Of a DNA stretch of 64,000 bases, positions 51,137-59,832 are shown piece by piece. The position numbers were made by a program, and so were the translations under genes. Positions within the stretch are counted from its first letter, which is position 1. Every line of letters begins with the position of its first letter. The notes under the pieces were generated by a model. That model had not been told where the DNA came from and did no database searches. It was given only the letters and a program-made list of their open reading frames with translations. This DNA is from Pseudomonas sp. PA15(2017) (lineage in GTDB: Bacteria; Pseudomonadota; Gammaproteobacteria; Pseudomonadales; Pseudomonadaceae): NCBI RefSeq assembly GCF_001945395.1, contig NZ_MSXV01000058.1, positions 173,706 through 237,705 of the forward strand, read 5' to 3'.

Positions 51137-52972
51137 ATGTTGTTTCGCCGCTTCGAAAACCTGATCGACGTCTTCAAGCCCAGCCCAGATGTGGCGCCGC
51201 CCAGCGGCATGCTGCGTTTCTATGCCCACTACCTGAAACAGGTATGGCCGCTGATGCTCGCGGTGCTGGTAATCGGCTTTTTCGCCGCGGTGATCGAAGT
51301 GGCGTTGTTCAGTTTCCTCGGCCAGTTGATCGACATGGCCCAGACCACCGCCGACGCCCGCACCTTCTTCGCCGAACACCAGGGCGAGCTGCTGTGGATG
51401 GCCCTGGTGGCCCTGATCATCAGGCCGCTGGTGTTCGGTCTGCACAACCTGCTCACCCACCAGGCGATCAACCCAGGGCTGACCAACCTGATCCGCTGGC
51501 AGAACCACCGCTATGTGCTCAAGCAGAGCCTGAATTTCTTCCAGAACGACTTCGCCGGGCGCATCGCCCAACGCGTCATGCAGACCGGCCCATCACTGCG
51601 CGACTCGGCCATGCAGGTCATCGACGCGCTGTGGCACGTAGTGGTCTACGCCGGCAGCGCGCTGTACCTGTTCGCCGCCGCCGACGTGCGGCTGATCGTG
51701 CCATTGACCCTGTGGATCATCGGCTACAGCGCCGCGCTCTGGTATTTCGTGCCGCGCATCAAGGAGCGCTCGGCCGCTGCTTCGGCGGCGCGCTCCAAGG
51801 TCATGGGCCGGGTGGTCGACGGCTACAGCAATGTGGCCACGCTCAAGCTGTTCGCCCACTCCCGTGAAGAAGAAAGCTACGCCCGCGAGGCCATGCAGGA
51901 GCTGCTCGACAAGTTCCGCCTGCAGTCGCGCACCATCACCAGCCTGGACTTCCTGATCACCTGCATGAACGGCCTGCTGATCGTCGGCACCGGCGCTCTG
52001 GCGCTGTGGCTGTGGAGCGAGTCGCTGATCAGCACCGGTGCCATCGCCCTGGCGCTGGGCCTGGTGATCCGCATCAACAACATGGCCGAATGGATCATGT
52101 GGGTGGTCAACGGCATCTTCGAAAACGTCGGCACCGTGCAGGACGGCATGCAGACCATCGTCCAGCCGCGCCACGTACTCGACCGCGAGGACGCCAAACC
52201 GCTACAGGTGCGACAGGGCGGCGTGCGTTTCGAGGACGTGCACTTTCACTACGGCAAGAGAGGCGGCGTGATCAGCGGCTTGGCCCTGGATATTCGCCCG
52301 GGCGAGAAAATCGGCCTGGTCGGCCCGTCCGGTGCCGGCAAGTCGACCCTGGTCAACCTGCTGCTGCGCCTCTACGACCTCGAGAGCGGACGCATCCTCG
52401 TCGATGGCCAGAACGTCGCCGAGGTCAGCCAGGAAACCCTGCGTGCCAACATCGGCGTGGTCACCCAGGACACTTCCCTGCTGCACCGCTCGATCCGCGA
52501 CAACCTGCGCTACGGTCGCCCCGAGGCCAGTGACGAACAGCTCTGGGCCGCCGCCCGCAAGGCCCGCGCCGAGGGCTTCGTCGCCAGCCTGGACGATGGC
52601 CAGGGGGGCACCGGGTTCGATGCTCAGGTCGGCGAGCGCGGCGTCAAGCTCTCCGGCGGCCAACGCCAGCGCATCGCCATCGCCCGCGTGTTGCTCAAGG
52701 ATGCGCCGATCCTGGTGCTCGACGAAGCCACCTCGGCACTGGATTCGGAGGTCGAAGCGGCGATCCAGGAAAGCCTCGACGATCTCATGGACGGCAAGAC
52801 GGTGATCGCCATTGCCCATCGCCTGTCGACCATCGCCCGCATGGATCGCCTGGTGGTGATCGACAAGGGGCAAATCATCGAGACCGGCACCCATGCCGAG
52901 CTGATCGAGCGCGGCGGCCTGTATGCGCGCCTCTGGCAGCATCAGACCGGCGGTTTCGTCGGCGTCGATTGA
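51137..52972 (+). CDS. ABC exporter, fused transmembrane and ATPase domains
   Basis: A 611-residue half-transporter (type IV exporter fold). The transmembrane domain at residues about 20-330 has six helices (VWPLMLAVLVIGFFAAVIEV, LTNLIRWQNHRYVLKQSLNF). The ATPase has Walker A GPSGAGKST, Q-loop TQDTS, signature LSGGQRQR, Walker B PILVLDEATSALDSE and H-loop IAHRLST. It works as a dimer to export lipids, peptides or drugs; the substrate is unknown. It resembles MsbA and the MdlB-like exporters. ATG 51137 is used because the preceding in-frame part (from 51083) is proline- and histidine-rich shadow. Confidence 0.9.
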   Translation: MLFRRFENLIDVFKPSPDVAPPSGMLRFYAHYLKQVWPLMLAVLVIGFFAAVIEVALFSFLGQLIDMAQTTADARTFFAEHQGELLWMALVALIIRPLVFGLHNLLTHQAINPGLTNLIRWQNHRYVLKQSLNFFQNDFAGRIAQRVMQTGPSLRDSAMQVIDALWHVVVYAGSALYLFAAADVRLIVPLTLWIIGYSAALWYFVPRIKERSAAASAARSKVMGRVVDGYSNVATLKLFAHSREEESYAREAMQELLDKFRLQSRTITSLDFLITCMNGLLIVGTGALALWLWSESLISTGAIALALGLVIRINNMAEWIMWVVNGIFENVGTVQDGMQTIVQPRHVLDREDAKPLQVRQGGVRFEDVHFHYGKRGGVISGLALDIRPGEKIGLVGPSGAGKSTLVNLLLRLYDLESGRILVDGQNVAEVSQETLRANIGVVTQDTSLLHRSIRDNLRYGRPEASDEQLWAAARKARAEGFVASLDDGQGGTGFDAQVGERGVKLSGGQRQRIAIARVLLKDAPILVLDEATSALDSEVEAAIQESLDDLMDGKTVIAIAHRLSTIARMDRLVVIDKGQIIETGTHAELIERGGLYARLWQHQTGGFVGVD

Positions 52973-53014
52973 CGCCGGCTCGGGTCGAATCGCCGGCCTG
53001 CCAACGGGCAACTA

Positions 53015-53028
53015 GTTAGCTTGCTAAC
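53015..53028. promoter_or_regulatory. Perfect palindrome, candidate operator
   Basis: GTTAGCTTGCTAAC is a perfect 14-base inverted repeat, in an AT-rich stretch (actagttagcttgctaacaa) about 140 bases before the DUF2790 gene. Its size and base pattern are like MarR-family operators. No MarR gene is adjacent. Confidence 0.4.
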
Positions 53029-53166
53029 AATATCAATTGCCATGATATCTACTAACGAGATCATCAATTTCCGCCGCTTCGCTTTTGCTGGTCATATGAG
53101 TCCACCAGGCAACGAAATCGAATCGGTCGATCCGCTTGCCGGCAATCGAACATCGAGGACTCCACC

Positions 53167-53430
53167 ATGAAAGTTACAACCGCTGTCACCGCCTTGCTTT
53201 CCAGTCTCGCTCCAGCCGTGTTCGCCGCTGACGTCCAGGCCAAGCCCGGTGCCGGCCTGCCGACCGAGGACTACCACTACGGCATGAAAGTCGACGTACA
53301 GAAAGTGCTGTACCGCACCGACGTTTCCGACAAGCGAGGCGTGGTGCCGGTGATCATGGTCTACACCGACAGCCAGGGCGAAACCCACAAGATGCGTTTT
53401 CTCGAATGGGGCGGCCGTTACGATGGTTGA
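53167..53430 (+). CDS. DUF2790 small secreted protein
   Basis: An 87-residue protein with a signal peptide (MKVTTAVTALLSSLAPAVFA) and the DUF2790 core: DYHYGMKVDVQKVLYRTDVS, GVVPVIMVYTDSQGETHKMR, FLEWGGRY. It is a pseudomonad-specific family of periplasmic proteins, often induced by metal or stress signals; the function is unknown. CGAGGACTCCACC precedes the ATG. No partner gene is next to it. Confidence 0.88.
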   Translation: MKVTTAVTALLSSLAPAVFAADVQAKPGAGLPTEDYHYGMKVDVQKVLYRTDVSDKRGVVPVIMVYTDSQGETHKMRFLEWGGRYDG

Positions 53431-53478
53431 CCCGGTGCGTACCGCGCTGCGGGCAGCTGCAGCGCGCTGCACTACCGT

Positions 53479-54603
53479 TCAGGCCTGCCGGTAAGGCAAC
53501 AGCTCCCGTGCCTGCTCGGCGTAGGCCAGAACCCCCACCCGCTCCTCCTGTAGAAAGCCCGCCACCGCATCGCGTAGCCCGTCATGCACCAGGTAGTGCC
53601 AGGAATGGGTGATCGTCGGCTCGAAGCCGCGAATCAGTTTGTGCTCGCCCTGAGCCCCCGCATCGAAGCGCTGCAGGCCCTGCGCGATCGCCTGCTCCAT
53701 GCCTTGGTAGAAACAGGTTTCGAAGTGCAGCCGATCGAACTCGGCCAGGCAACCCCAATAGCGTCCGTAAAGGCTGCCGCCGCCCTGCAGGCTGAACGCC
53801 ATGGCCACCGGCTGTGTACCGCGGCAGGCCAGCACCACGCGAATCGCCTCGGGCATGCGTTCGGCCAGCAGGCTGAAGAAATCGCGGGTCAGGTACGGCC
53901 GCTGCCCGCGCACGTGGTAGGTATTGGCGTAGCAGTGATAGACGAAATCCCACTCCGCCTCGCCCAGTTGGTGACCCTCACGCCAGTCGAACGCGATGCC
54001 CTGCCCGGCCACCTGCTCACGCTCCTTGCGCATCTGCTTGCGCTTGCGCGAACTCAAGGTATCGAGGAAATCCTGAAAATCCCGGTAGCCGCGGTTGTGC
54101 CAGTGGAATTGGCAGCCCAGGCGCTGCAGCCAGCCGGCCCGGTCCTGCAGCAGCGCGTCGCCAGCCGCATCGGTGAAATTCACGTGCAGGCTGGACAATC
54201 CCCGCTCCTCGAGAGTGGTGATCACCTTATCGAGTAGTTGCCCTGCTGCTTCGGGCGACCCCAGCAGGCGCGGGCCCGTCACCGGCGAAAAGGGAATGGC
54301 GCCCAGGAGTTTGGGGTAATAGCCGATTCCAGCACGACGACAGGCATCGGCCCAGCCGTGATCGAACACGTACTCGCCCTGGGAGTGATACTTCACGTAG
54401 GCCGGCAACGCCGCCAATGGCTGGCCACCAGCGCCGAGCAGCACCTGGTGAGCCGCCTGCCAGCCACTGCGCCCGCCTATGCTGCCGCTGTCCTCCATAC
54501 TGGCCAGGAAGGCATGGCGCAGAAACGGCTGGTCGCTGGCCGACAGTGCGTCCCAACTTGCAGCCGGCACGCCGTTCAAGGAATCGGCGAGAAGCAGGGT
54601 CAT
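53479..54603 (-). CDS. FemAB-like GNAT-fold acyltransferase (DUF482)
   Basis: A 374-residue protein matching the DUF482/FemAB-like family: SWDALSASDQPFLRHAFLAS near the start, HQVLLGAGGQPLAALPAYVK, HSQGEYVFDHGWADACRRAG, ALPAY-type strand, and the long acceptor region KRKQMRKEREQVAGQGIAFD. Late markers are YGRYWGCLAEFDRLHFETCF and RFDAGAQGEHKLIRGFEP. Members are predicted to transfer acyl or aminoacyl groups. The ATG 54603 follows AGCCTTGCC with weak ribosome-site character. Confidence 0.85.
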   Translation of the reverse strand: MTLLLADSLNGVPAASWDALSASDQPFLRHAFLASMEDSGSIGGRSGWQAAHQVLLGAGGQPLAALPAYVKYHSQGEYVFDHGWADACRRAGIGYYPKLLGAIPFSPVTGPRLLGSPEAAGQLLDKVITTLEERGLSSLHVNFTDAAGDALLQDRAGWLQRLGCQFHWHNRGYRDFQDFLDTLSSRKRKQMRKEREQVAGQGIAFDWREGHQLGEAEWDFVYHCYANTYHVRGQRPYLTRDFFSLLAERMPEAIRVVLACRGTQPVAMAFSLQGGGSLYGRYWGCLAEFDRLHFETCFYQGMEQAIAQGLQRFDAGAQGEHKLIRGFEPTITHSWHYLVHDGLRDAVAGFLQEERVGVLAYAEQARELLPYRQA

Positions 54604-54979
54604 GGCAAGGCTCCAGCAAGAAGTGTCTCGAGGCCGTTGTTGCGCTGTGAACGCAGCAGCGAAGATTGGCGCTGATCGTTGAAGAGCATGATGCCGTCAC
54701 CTATCGACGGCCACAACCGCCGCAAACTTCAAACCTTCACAATCGATCTATAAGGTTCGGCCGCGTAATTACGCCCCCTCGGACGCCCCGTTCGCCGACC
54801 GTAAAAAAGCTCTCATACCGCACGCAACCCTCTGATTCTTAAAAAGTTCCCATGACTTGAAAATGTCACGCGCCAGCAAGCCTTCTGTCATATCCCATTT
54901 CCATAATCGCCTCCGTCCAAACAGACGATGTCATGCCGATGGCACTGACGGCGTTTCATAAACGAAGGAGCTTTTTTCA
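54604..54979. promoter_or_regulatory. Intergenic region upstream of the porin gene
   Basis: About 375 bases between the divergent FemAB-like gene and the porin gene. It becomes AT-rich after 54780. GAAGGAG at 54964-54970 is the porin ribosome site. A half-site CTGTCATA (about 54885-54892) resembles one half of a Pho box, but the second half is poor. No small gene was found. Confidence 0.4.
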
Positions 54980-56074
54980 ATGAAGATGAAGTTGATTGCG
55001 GTTGCTGTTGGTGCTGCCCTGTCCGGTGTAGCGATGGCAGACGTGAGCATCTATGGCCGTGCACACGTATCGGTCGATTATCTCGACGACGGTGCCAGGT
55101 ACTCCGAAACCAACCTGTCGAGCAACTCGTCTCGCCTGGGCTTCAAGGGTGATCATGAAATCAACCCGGATCTGAAAGCCTTCTTCCAGATCGAGCAGCA
55201 AATCAACTTCACCACTGGCTCGTCCGACGGCGGCACCAGCTTCGCCACCCGCGATACCTTCGTGGGTCTGGGCGGCAACTTCGGCGCCGTGCAGGTCGGT
55301 CGTTTCGACAGCCCGTTCAAAGTCGCTCGCGGCCCGTTCAACCTGTTCGGCGACCAGGTCGGCGACATGAACAACCTGGCCCGCGTCACTGCCGGCCGCC
55401 TCGACGAGCGCTATGACAACACCATCCAGTACACCACGCCTGACTTCAGCGGTTTCAACGTCAAAGTGGCCTACTCGATGTATCGCGGTCAGTCGCTCAA
55501 CATCACCGACACCGCTGCAAACAACAAAGACAGCGACGCCTTCAGCACCTCGTTGAACTACCTCGGCGGCCCGCTGGAAGCCTCCCTGGCCTACGAGAAA
55601 GTCGAAGAAGACACGTTGCGTGGTAAAGCCGACTCCATTCGCGCCGCTGTGGCCTACAAGATCGTCGACAACTTCAAGCTGGTCGGCTTCTACCAGACCA
55701 CCGATTTCAAAGGTGTCAGCACCACCACTTCCGCTGCACGTGATCAGGGCACGTTCGACGTCTATGGCCTGGGTGGCGAATTCGCCATTGCCAAGAATAC
55801 CGCGCTCAAAGCCACCTGGATGACCCACGACAACGATGCCAAGGATCGTGATGCCACCATGTGGGTCGTGGGCGTCGAGCACAAGCTGGACAAGGCCGTA
55901 CGCGTCTACGCCAACTACGCCGTCGTGGATAACGATGATCTGGTTGCCTACACCCCTTGGAGCCAGTCGCGCACTGCCAACCCTACCGGCCAGTCGATCG
56001 ACGCTAACGGCGTCAACCGTGCGCTGGGCGAGAAAGCCTCCGGTTTCACCGTAGGTCTGCGCTACGACTTCTGA
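54980..56074 (+). CDS. Gram-negative general porin (Omp32-like, 16-stranded)
   Basis: A 364-residue outer-membrane porin with signal peptide MKMKLIAVAVGAALSGVAMA. The mature protein begins DVSIYGRAHVSVDYLDDG, followed by SSRLGFKGDHEINPDLKAFF and FATRDTFVGLGGNFGAVQVG, the classical porin_4 (Neisserial/Omp32) pattern with PFN-rich loop L3 near 105 (SPFKVARGPFNLFGD). It ends with the targeting aromatic, GLRYDF. It admits small anions or other solutes. A long leader and a strong ribosome site (GAAGGAG) suggest high expression. A terminator follows. Confidence 0.93.
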   Translation: MKMKLIAVAVGAALSGVAMADVSIYGRAHVSVDYLDDGARYSETNLSSNSSRLGFKGDHEINPDLKAFFQIEQQINFTTGSSDGGTSFATRDTFVGLGGNFGAVQVGRFDSPFKVARGPFNLFGDQVGDMNNLARVTAGRLDERYDNTIQYTTPDFSGFNVKVAYSMYRGQSLNITDTAANNKDSDAFSTSLNYLGGPLEASLAYEKVEEDTLRGKADSIRAAVAYKIVDNFKLVGFYQTTDFKGVSTTTSAARDQGTFDVYGLGGEFAIAKNTALKATWMTHDNDAKDRDATMWVVGVEHKLDKAVRVYANYAVVDNDDLVAYTPWSQSRTANPTGQSIDANGVNRALGEKASGFTVGLRYDF

Positions 56075-56100
56075 TCCCACCCGCGGATCGGAATAAAACG

Positions 56101-56131
56101 AGCCGGGCTGTTCTTCGCGAGCAGCCCGGCT
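56101..56131 (+). terminator. Rho-independent terminator of the porin gene
   Basis: AGCCGGGCTG (56101-56110) and CAGCCCGGCT (56122-56131) form a 10-bp GC-rich stem with an 11-base loop, followed by TGTCATTT. It is 26 bases after the stop. Confidence 0.8.
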
Positions 56132-56229
56132 TGTCATTTAACTGACACCTCTCCGTCTTATTCTCGCGTTCGAAATACAACCGTCCCCATACCGCCACCA
56201 TCGGCGGGTCTTCTCCCCTAGGAGTCTTC

Positions 56230-56922
56230 ATGCGCCGTTTGTTCGTTATCGCCCTGGCCGGTCTGCTGGCCGCTTGTGCCCAGCAGCCCAAAGTTCAGCT
56301 GTATTCCGGTGCACCTCAGCCGCAGAGCGAAGTGCTGACTGTCGTGGTACCCGGCGAGCTGGAAATCCGTAGCATCAACGGCCAGCCCTACAAGGCGGCC
56401 AATGCTGCCTATAACCTGGATGACAAGCAGTTGCTGATGCAGCCGGGTGCCTATCAGATTCAAGCGTTCTACAAGAATGGCTTCGACGTTGCCGGCGGCA
56501 TCAGCCATGAAGTAGTGCGCAGCCGCACTGCAATCTTCGATATCGACGGCAAAGCGGGCGACGTATGGCGCCTGGAATTCGACCGTCCGCAGAACCTGGC
56601 CGAAGCGAAGAAATTCGAAGAAGAATTCAAGGCCTGGGCGGTGAATACGCGCACCGGCGAACGTGAACAGGCCCAAGAGGGCAATCGCAACGTTTCGGCA
56701 CTCGCGGCCCTCATGGGCACCAGCGAAGTCGCCACCCAGCCCACCACCGTCGCACCGCTGGGCAGCGCTCCGCCACAAGCCGCTCAGCCCGTGGCCCTGC
56801 AACCCGCACCGAGCCAGGCTGCCGCCCTGCCGCACAACGACGCCACCCTGACCACCCTGCAGCAGATGTGGAACCTGCTGACGCCGGAAAGCCGCGCCGC
56901 TTTCCTGAAATGGGCCAAGTAG
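56230..56922 (+). CDS. DUF2057-family lipoprotein
   Basis: A 230-residue protein with signal peptide MRRLFVIALAGLLAAC (lipobox LAAC). The DUF2057 core reads VVVPGELEIRSINGQPYKAA, YNLDDKQLLMQPGAYQIQAF and AGGISHEVVRSRTAIFDIDG. The C-terminal 90 residues are Pro/Ala/Gln-rich and end with LTTLQQMWNLLTPESRAAFL, a short helix. E. coli YccT is the model member; it is a surface-associated lipoprotein of unclear role. CTAGGAG lies before the ATG. Confidence 0.88.
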   Translation: MRRLFVIALAGLLAACAQQPKVQLYSGAPQPQSEVLTVVVPGELEIRSINGQPYKAANAAYNLDDKQLLMQPGAYQIQAFYKNGFDVAGGISHEVVRSRTAIFDIDGKAGDVWRLEFDRPQNLAEAKKFEEEFKAWAVNTRTGEREQAQEGNRNVSALAALMGTSEVATQPTTVAPLGSAPPQAAQPVALQPAPSQAAALPHNDATLTTLQQMWNLLTPESRAAFLKWAK

Positions 56923-57011
56923 TAAGCGATGAACCGAGCTCCAGCCTCAGGCAGGAGCTCACCCTCAGCTCTAGATATTCATACCCTTCGCAAGCCCTTC
57001 CCCACAAGCAA

Positions 57012-58136
57012 TCAACGCTTGCGCAGAATCACGCTACCGATCGAATAACCGGCACCGAAGGAGCTCAGCACGCCCAGCGAGCCTGCCGGCAGATCATCCT
57101 GATTCTTGTGCAGGGCGATCACCGAACCGGCGGAGCTGGTGTTGGCGTAGGTGTCGAGAATCACCGGTGCCTCGGCGGCCTCCGGGTCGCGACCCAGGAG
57201 TTTGCGGGCGATCAGCTGGTTCATGTTGAGGTTGGCCTGGTGCAGCCAGAAGCGTTTCACATCCGCCACATTCAGGCCGTTCTCCTGCAGGTGAGCGGCG
57301 ATCAGCTCGGCCACCATCGGGCAGACTTCCTTGAACACCTTGCGCCCTTCCTGCACGAACAGCTTGTCGCGGGACGTCTGAGCGCCGTCTTCGGCGGCAC
57401 GATTGAGAAAGCCGAAGTTGTTGCGGATGTTGTTGGAGAACTGGGTCAGCAGCTTGGTGCCGACCACTTCGAACTGATGGGCCGAGGTGGCCAGGTCGGC
57501 GCGTTCGAGCACCACAGCGGTGGCCGCATCGCCAAAGATGAAGTGGCTGTCACGGTCGCGAAAATTCAGGTGCCCGGTGCAGATTTCCGGGTTGACCATC
57601 AGGATCGCCCGCGCCTGGCCGAGCTGAATGCTGTTGGCCGCCGCCTGGATGCCGAAGGTTGCCGAGGAGCAGGCCACGTTCATGTCGAAGCCGAAGCCCT
57701 GGATGCCCAGCGCCGCCTGCACTTCGATGGCGACAGCAGGATAGGCGCGCTGCAGGTTGGAACAGGCGACGATCACCCCGTCGATATCCGCAGCACTCTT
57801 GCCGGCCCGCGCCAGCGCCTCTGTGGCGGCCGCCACTGCCATCTCGCAGAGAATGCCCCACTGCTCGTTATCCCGCTCGGGAATGAACGGCACCATGCGC
57901 TGTGGGTCGAGAATGCCCTGCTTGTCGATCACGAAACGGCTCTTGATACCCGAAGCCTTCTCGATGAAGGCGCTGTTCGATTCGCTCAGCGCCTCGACCT
58001 CACCGCGCTCGATGGCTTCGGAGTTGTCACTGTTGAATTGCTGCGCGTAGGCATTGAAGGACGCCACCAATTCGTCGTTGGAAATGCTGCTGGCCGGCGT
58101 GAACAGGCCGGTACCGCTGATGACGACGTTATGCAC
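57012..58136 (-). CDS. Beta-ketoacyl-ACP synthase III
   Basis: A 374-residue thiolase-fold condensing enzyme starting at GTG 58136 (MHNVVISGTGLFTP) with AAGGGGAAG upstream. The catalytic triad is visible: Cys in NVACSSATFGIQAA, His in RFWLHQANLNMN and Asn in YANTSSAGSV. It should condense an acyl-CoA or acyl-ACP primer with malonyl-ACP. The N terminus and length resemble the P. aeruginosa PA3286-type enzyme, which primes synthesis from octanoyl-CoA, and not the FabH housekeeping form. An ATG upstream at 58187 would add 17 unlikely residues. It is a single gene without fatty-acid genes next to it. Confidence 0.9.
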   Translation of the reverse strand: MHNVVISGTGLFTPASSISNDELVASFNAYAQQFNSDNSEAIERGEVEALSESNSAFIEKASGIKSRFVIDKQGILDPQRMVPFIPERDNEQWGILCEMAVAAATEALARAGKSAADIDGVIVACSNLQRAYPAVAIEVQAALGIQGFGFDMNVACSSATFGIQAAANSIQLGQARAILMVNPEICTGHLNFRDRDSHFIFGDAATAVVLERADLATSAHQFEVVGTKLLTQFSNNIRNNFGFLNRAAEDGAQTSRDKLFVQEGRKVFKEVCPMVAELIAAHLQENGLNVADVKRFWLHQANLNMNQLIARKLLGRDPEAAEAPVILDTYANTSSAGSVIALHKNQDDLPAGSLGVLSSFGAGYSIGSVILRKR

Positions 58137-58350
58137 GCTGCTTCCCCTTGTTGTTGTGGCCATTGCCGGGCTGACCGCCTGCGGCACCGGGACGCGGCAG
58201 GTGGTCGACCGTATCGTTGTCCGCGCTCACAGGCGGCCAAGTGTGCCACAGCCAAAAGGGTCACGCCCATTGGGCAGATGGGCCGCAGCCCACAAAAAAC
58301 AGCGTTTGTCGGGCAAGCGCCGGGAAAATCCGCTACCAACCTGGCCAGGC

Positions 58351-59097
58351 TCAGCCGCCACCGTTGATGCGCTTGAATGCCTCGTCAAACCGCCCTTCGC
58401 ACTCGGCCAGCCGCTGGAAGCGGGCACGCTCGACGATGATTTCGTCCGCCACGGGCTGCTGCGCGAACAACGCCATCACTTCGTCGACGAACGCCTCCAG
58501 CGGCATGTATCCCTCACGGGTGGCCTGTCCGGGCGTAAGCTCGGTCTGCACTGCCGGCGGCGCCAGCTCGATGACCCGAACCTTGCCCGCCAACTGATGC
58601 CGCAGCGACTGACTGTAAATGTGAATCGCCGCTTTGGTGGCGCTGTACACCGCTGCATCGGCCCGTGGCACGAACGCCAGCCCCGAGGAAACATTGACGA
58701 TGACGCCCGCGTCCTGGCGTTTCAGGTGTTCGACCAGCGCGTTGTTCAGGCGGATGGGGCCCAGGAGGTTGGTGATAACCTGAGCCTCGGCGTTGGCCAG
58801 GTCCGACTCGGTACCGACATCATCGATGTGCATGATGCCCGCGTTGTTGATCACGCCATTGAGATTCGCGAAGCGCTGGGTGATCTCCCTGGCGAAATCG
58901 CGAATCGCGTCTGCATCTGCCACGTCCAGGGTCATGGCATGCATGCCTTCTCGCCCGGCGATGGTTTCCTGCAAAGTATCCAGATGACGGCCGGTGACGA
59001 TCACGGTATTGCCCAGCGCATGAAAACGCAGCGCTAGTTCGCGGCCGATGCCGGAACCACCGCCGGTGATCAACAGCGTATTACCCGATGCTTTCAT
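58351..59097 (-). CDS. Short-chain dehydrogenase/reductase (DltE-like)
   Basis: A 248-residue classical SDR: GGGSGIGRELALRFHALG (TGxxxGIG nucleotide site), NNAGI, Ser in VIVNVSSGLAFVPRA, and YSATKAA with catalytic Tyr and Lys. It resembles DltE-type oxidoreductases. The start is taken as ATG 59097 (MKASGNTLLITGG); MTMKASG from 59103 is also possible and both sit behind GAGAGG. It is divergent from the HxlR gene, a usual arrangement where HxlR controls the oxidoreductase. Confidence 0.9.
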   Translation of the reverse strand: MKASGNTLLITGGGSGIGRELALRFHALGNTVIVTGRHLDTLQETIAGREGMHAMTLDVADADAIRDFAREITQRFANLNGVINNAGIMHIDDVGTESDLANAEAQVITNLLGPIRLNNALVEHLKRQDAGVIVNVSSGLAFVPRADAAVYSATKAAIHIYSQSLRHQLAGKVRVIELAPPAVQTELTPGQATREGYMPLEAFVDEVMALFAQQPVADEIIVERARFQRLAECEGRFDEAFKRINGGG

Positions 59098-59252
59098 GGT
59101 CATGCCTCTCGGTTGGTTGCTCGATAAAATACAAGCGCCGTGTGACTCGCGACGATCTGACATTCCAGGTGTTGGAGCACGCCAGATGCGAAAAGATTGA
59201 GCCAACATGCCCCTTTACGGAGGGTCGGCTCGACATTCGAAGCCAGCTTATG

Positions 59253-59291
59253 ACGACCACTTACCTGCCGAAAGTAGGCACCCGAAAGTGC
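59253..59291. promoter_or_regulatory. Candidate HxlR operator between divergent genes
   Basis: The sequence ccacttacctgccgaaagta with ggcacccgaaagtgc carries a repeated CCGAAAGT and an inverted TTACC/GTAGG-like pair. HxlR regulators typically bind imperfect inverted or direct repeats of this kind in the divergent promoter region. Confidence 0.4.
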
Positions 59292-59328
59292 TATACACAC
59301 CATAAGGTAACTATCGAATGGTGAAGCC

Positions 59329-59829
59329 ATGTCCACGGATGAGAAACGTCATCGAGAAACGCGCGAGCAGTTGAGAGCCACCGCTCCGCTGGAGCCTCAC
59401 GTGGCCGAACTGATCAACGGCGTGATCGCCCGGGTAGCTGACAAATGGACGATGATGATCCTCGATGTGCTCGCCGAGCATGGCGAGACGCGCTTTTTGC
59501 AATTGCAACAACAGGTGGGCGGCATCAGTCAGAAAATGCTCACGCAGACACTGCGCGACATGGAGCGCGACGGCCTAGTGATCAGGACGGTGCACGCCGA
59601 GGTACCGCCGCGGGTGGAATATCGCCTGACCGATCTGGGCCTGAGCCTACGCACTGACTCGCAAGGGCATCGAAGGCTACAGCGTCAGCTCATTCGGCTG
59701 TCAGGAGTTCGCCCACGTCGGCGTGCCGTAACCCACTTGGCATGCCTGGCAGCCCATTGCCAAGAACCATTACGTGGGCGCTCCCTGAACGCCCCCTGTT
59801 CCGGTCAGCATTACCGGCCTATGCTTTGA
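59329..59829 (+). CDS. HxlR-family winged-helix regulator, C-terminus replaced
   Basis: Residues 1-110 are a good HxlR domain: LINGVIARVADKWTMMILDV, TRFLQLQQQVGGISQKMLTQ and TLRDMERDGLVIRTVHAEVP, PRVEYRLTDLGLSL. An HxlR protein would continue for about 15-20 residues (W..W motif), but here, after about 59650, the frame runs into RTDSQGHRRLQRQLIRLSGV and a basic tail to 59829. In another frame the same DNA reads KGIEGYSVSSFGCQEFAHVG to a stop at 59731. The gene has therefore been truncated by a junction with the toxin locus. The remaining protein may still bind DNA. Confidence 0.75.
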   Translation: MSTDEKRHRETREQLRATAPLEPHVAELINGVIARVADKWTMMILDVLAEHGETRFLQLQQQVGGISQKMLTQTLRDMERDGLVIRTVHAEVPPRVEYRLTDLGLSLRTDSQGHRRLQRQLIRLSGVRPRRRAVTHLACLAAHCQEPLRGRSLNAPCSGQHYRPML

Positions 59830-59832
59830 GCA

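Noticed and set aside
54880..54905. Pho box upstream of the porin
   Set aside because: Only the first CTGTCAT half is good; the second half does not fit, so no call was made.
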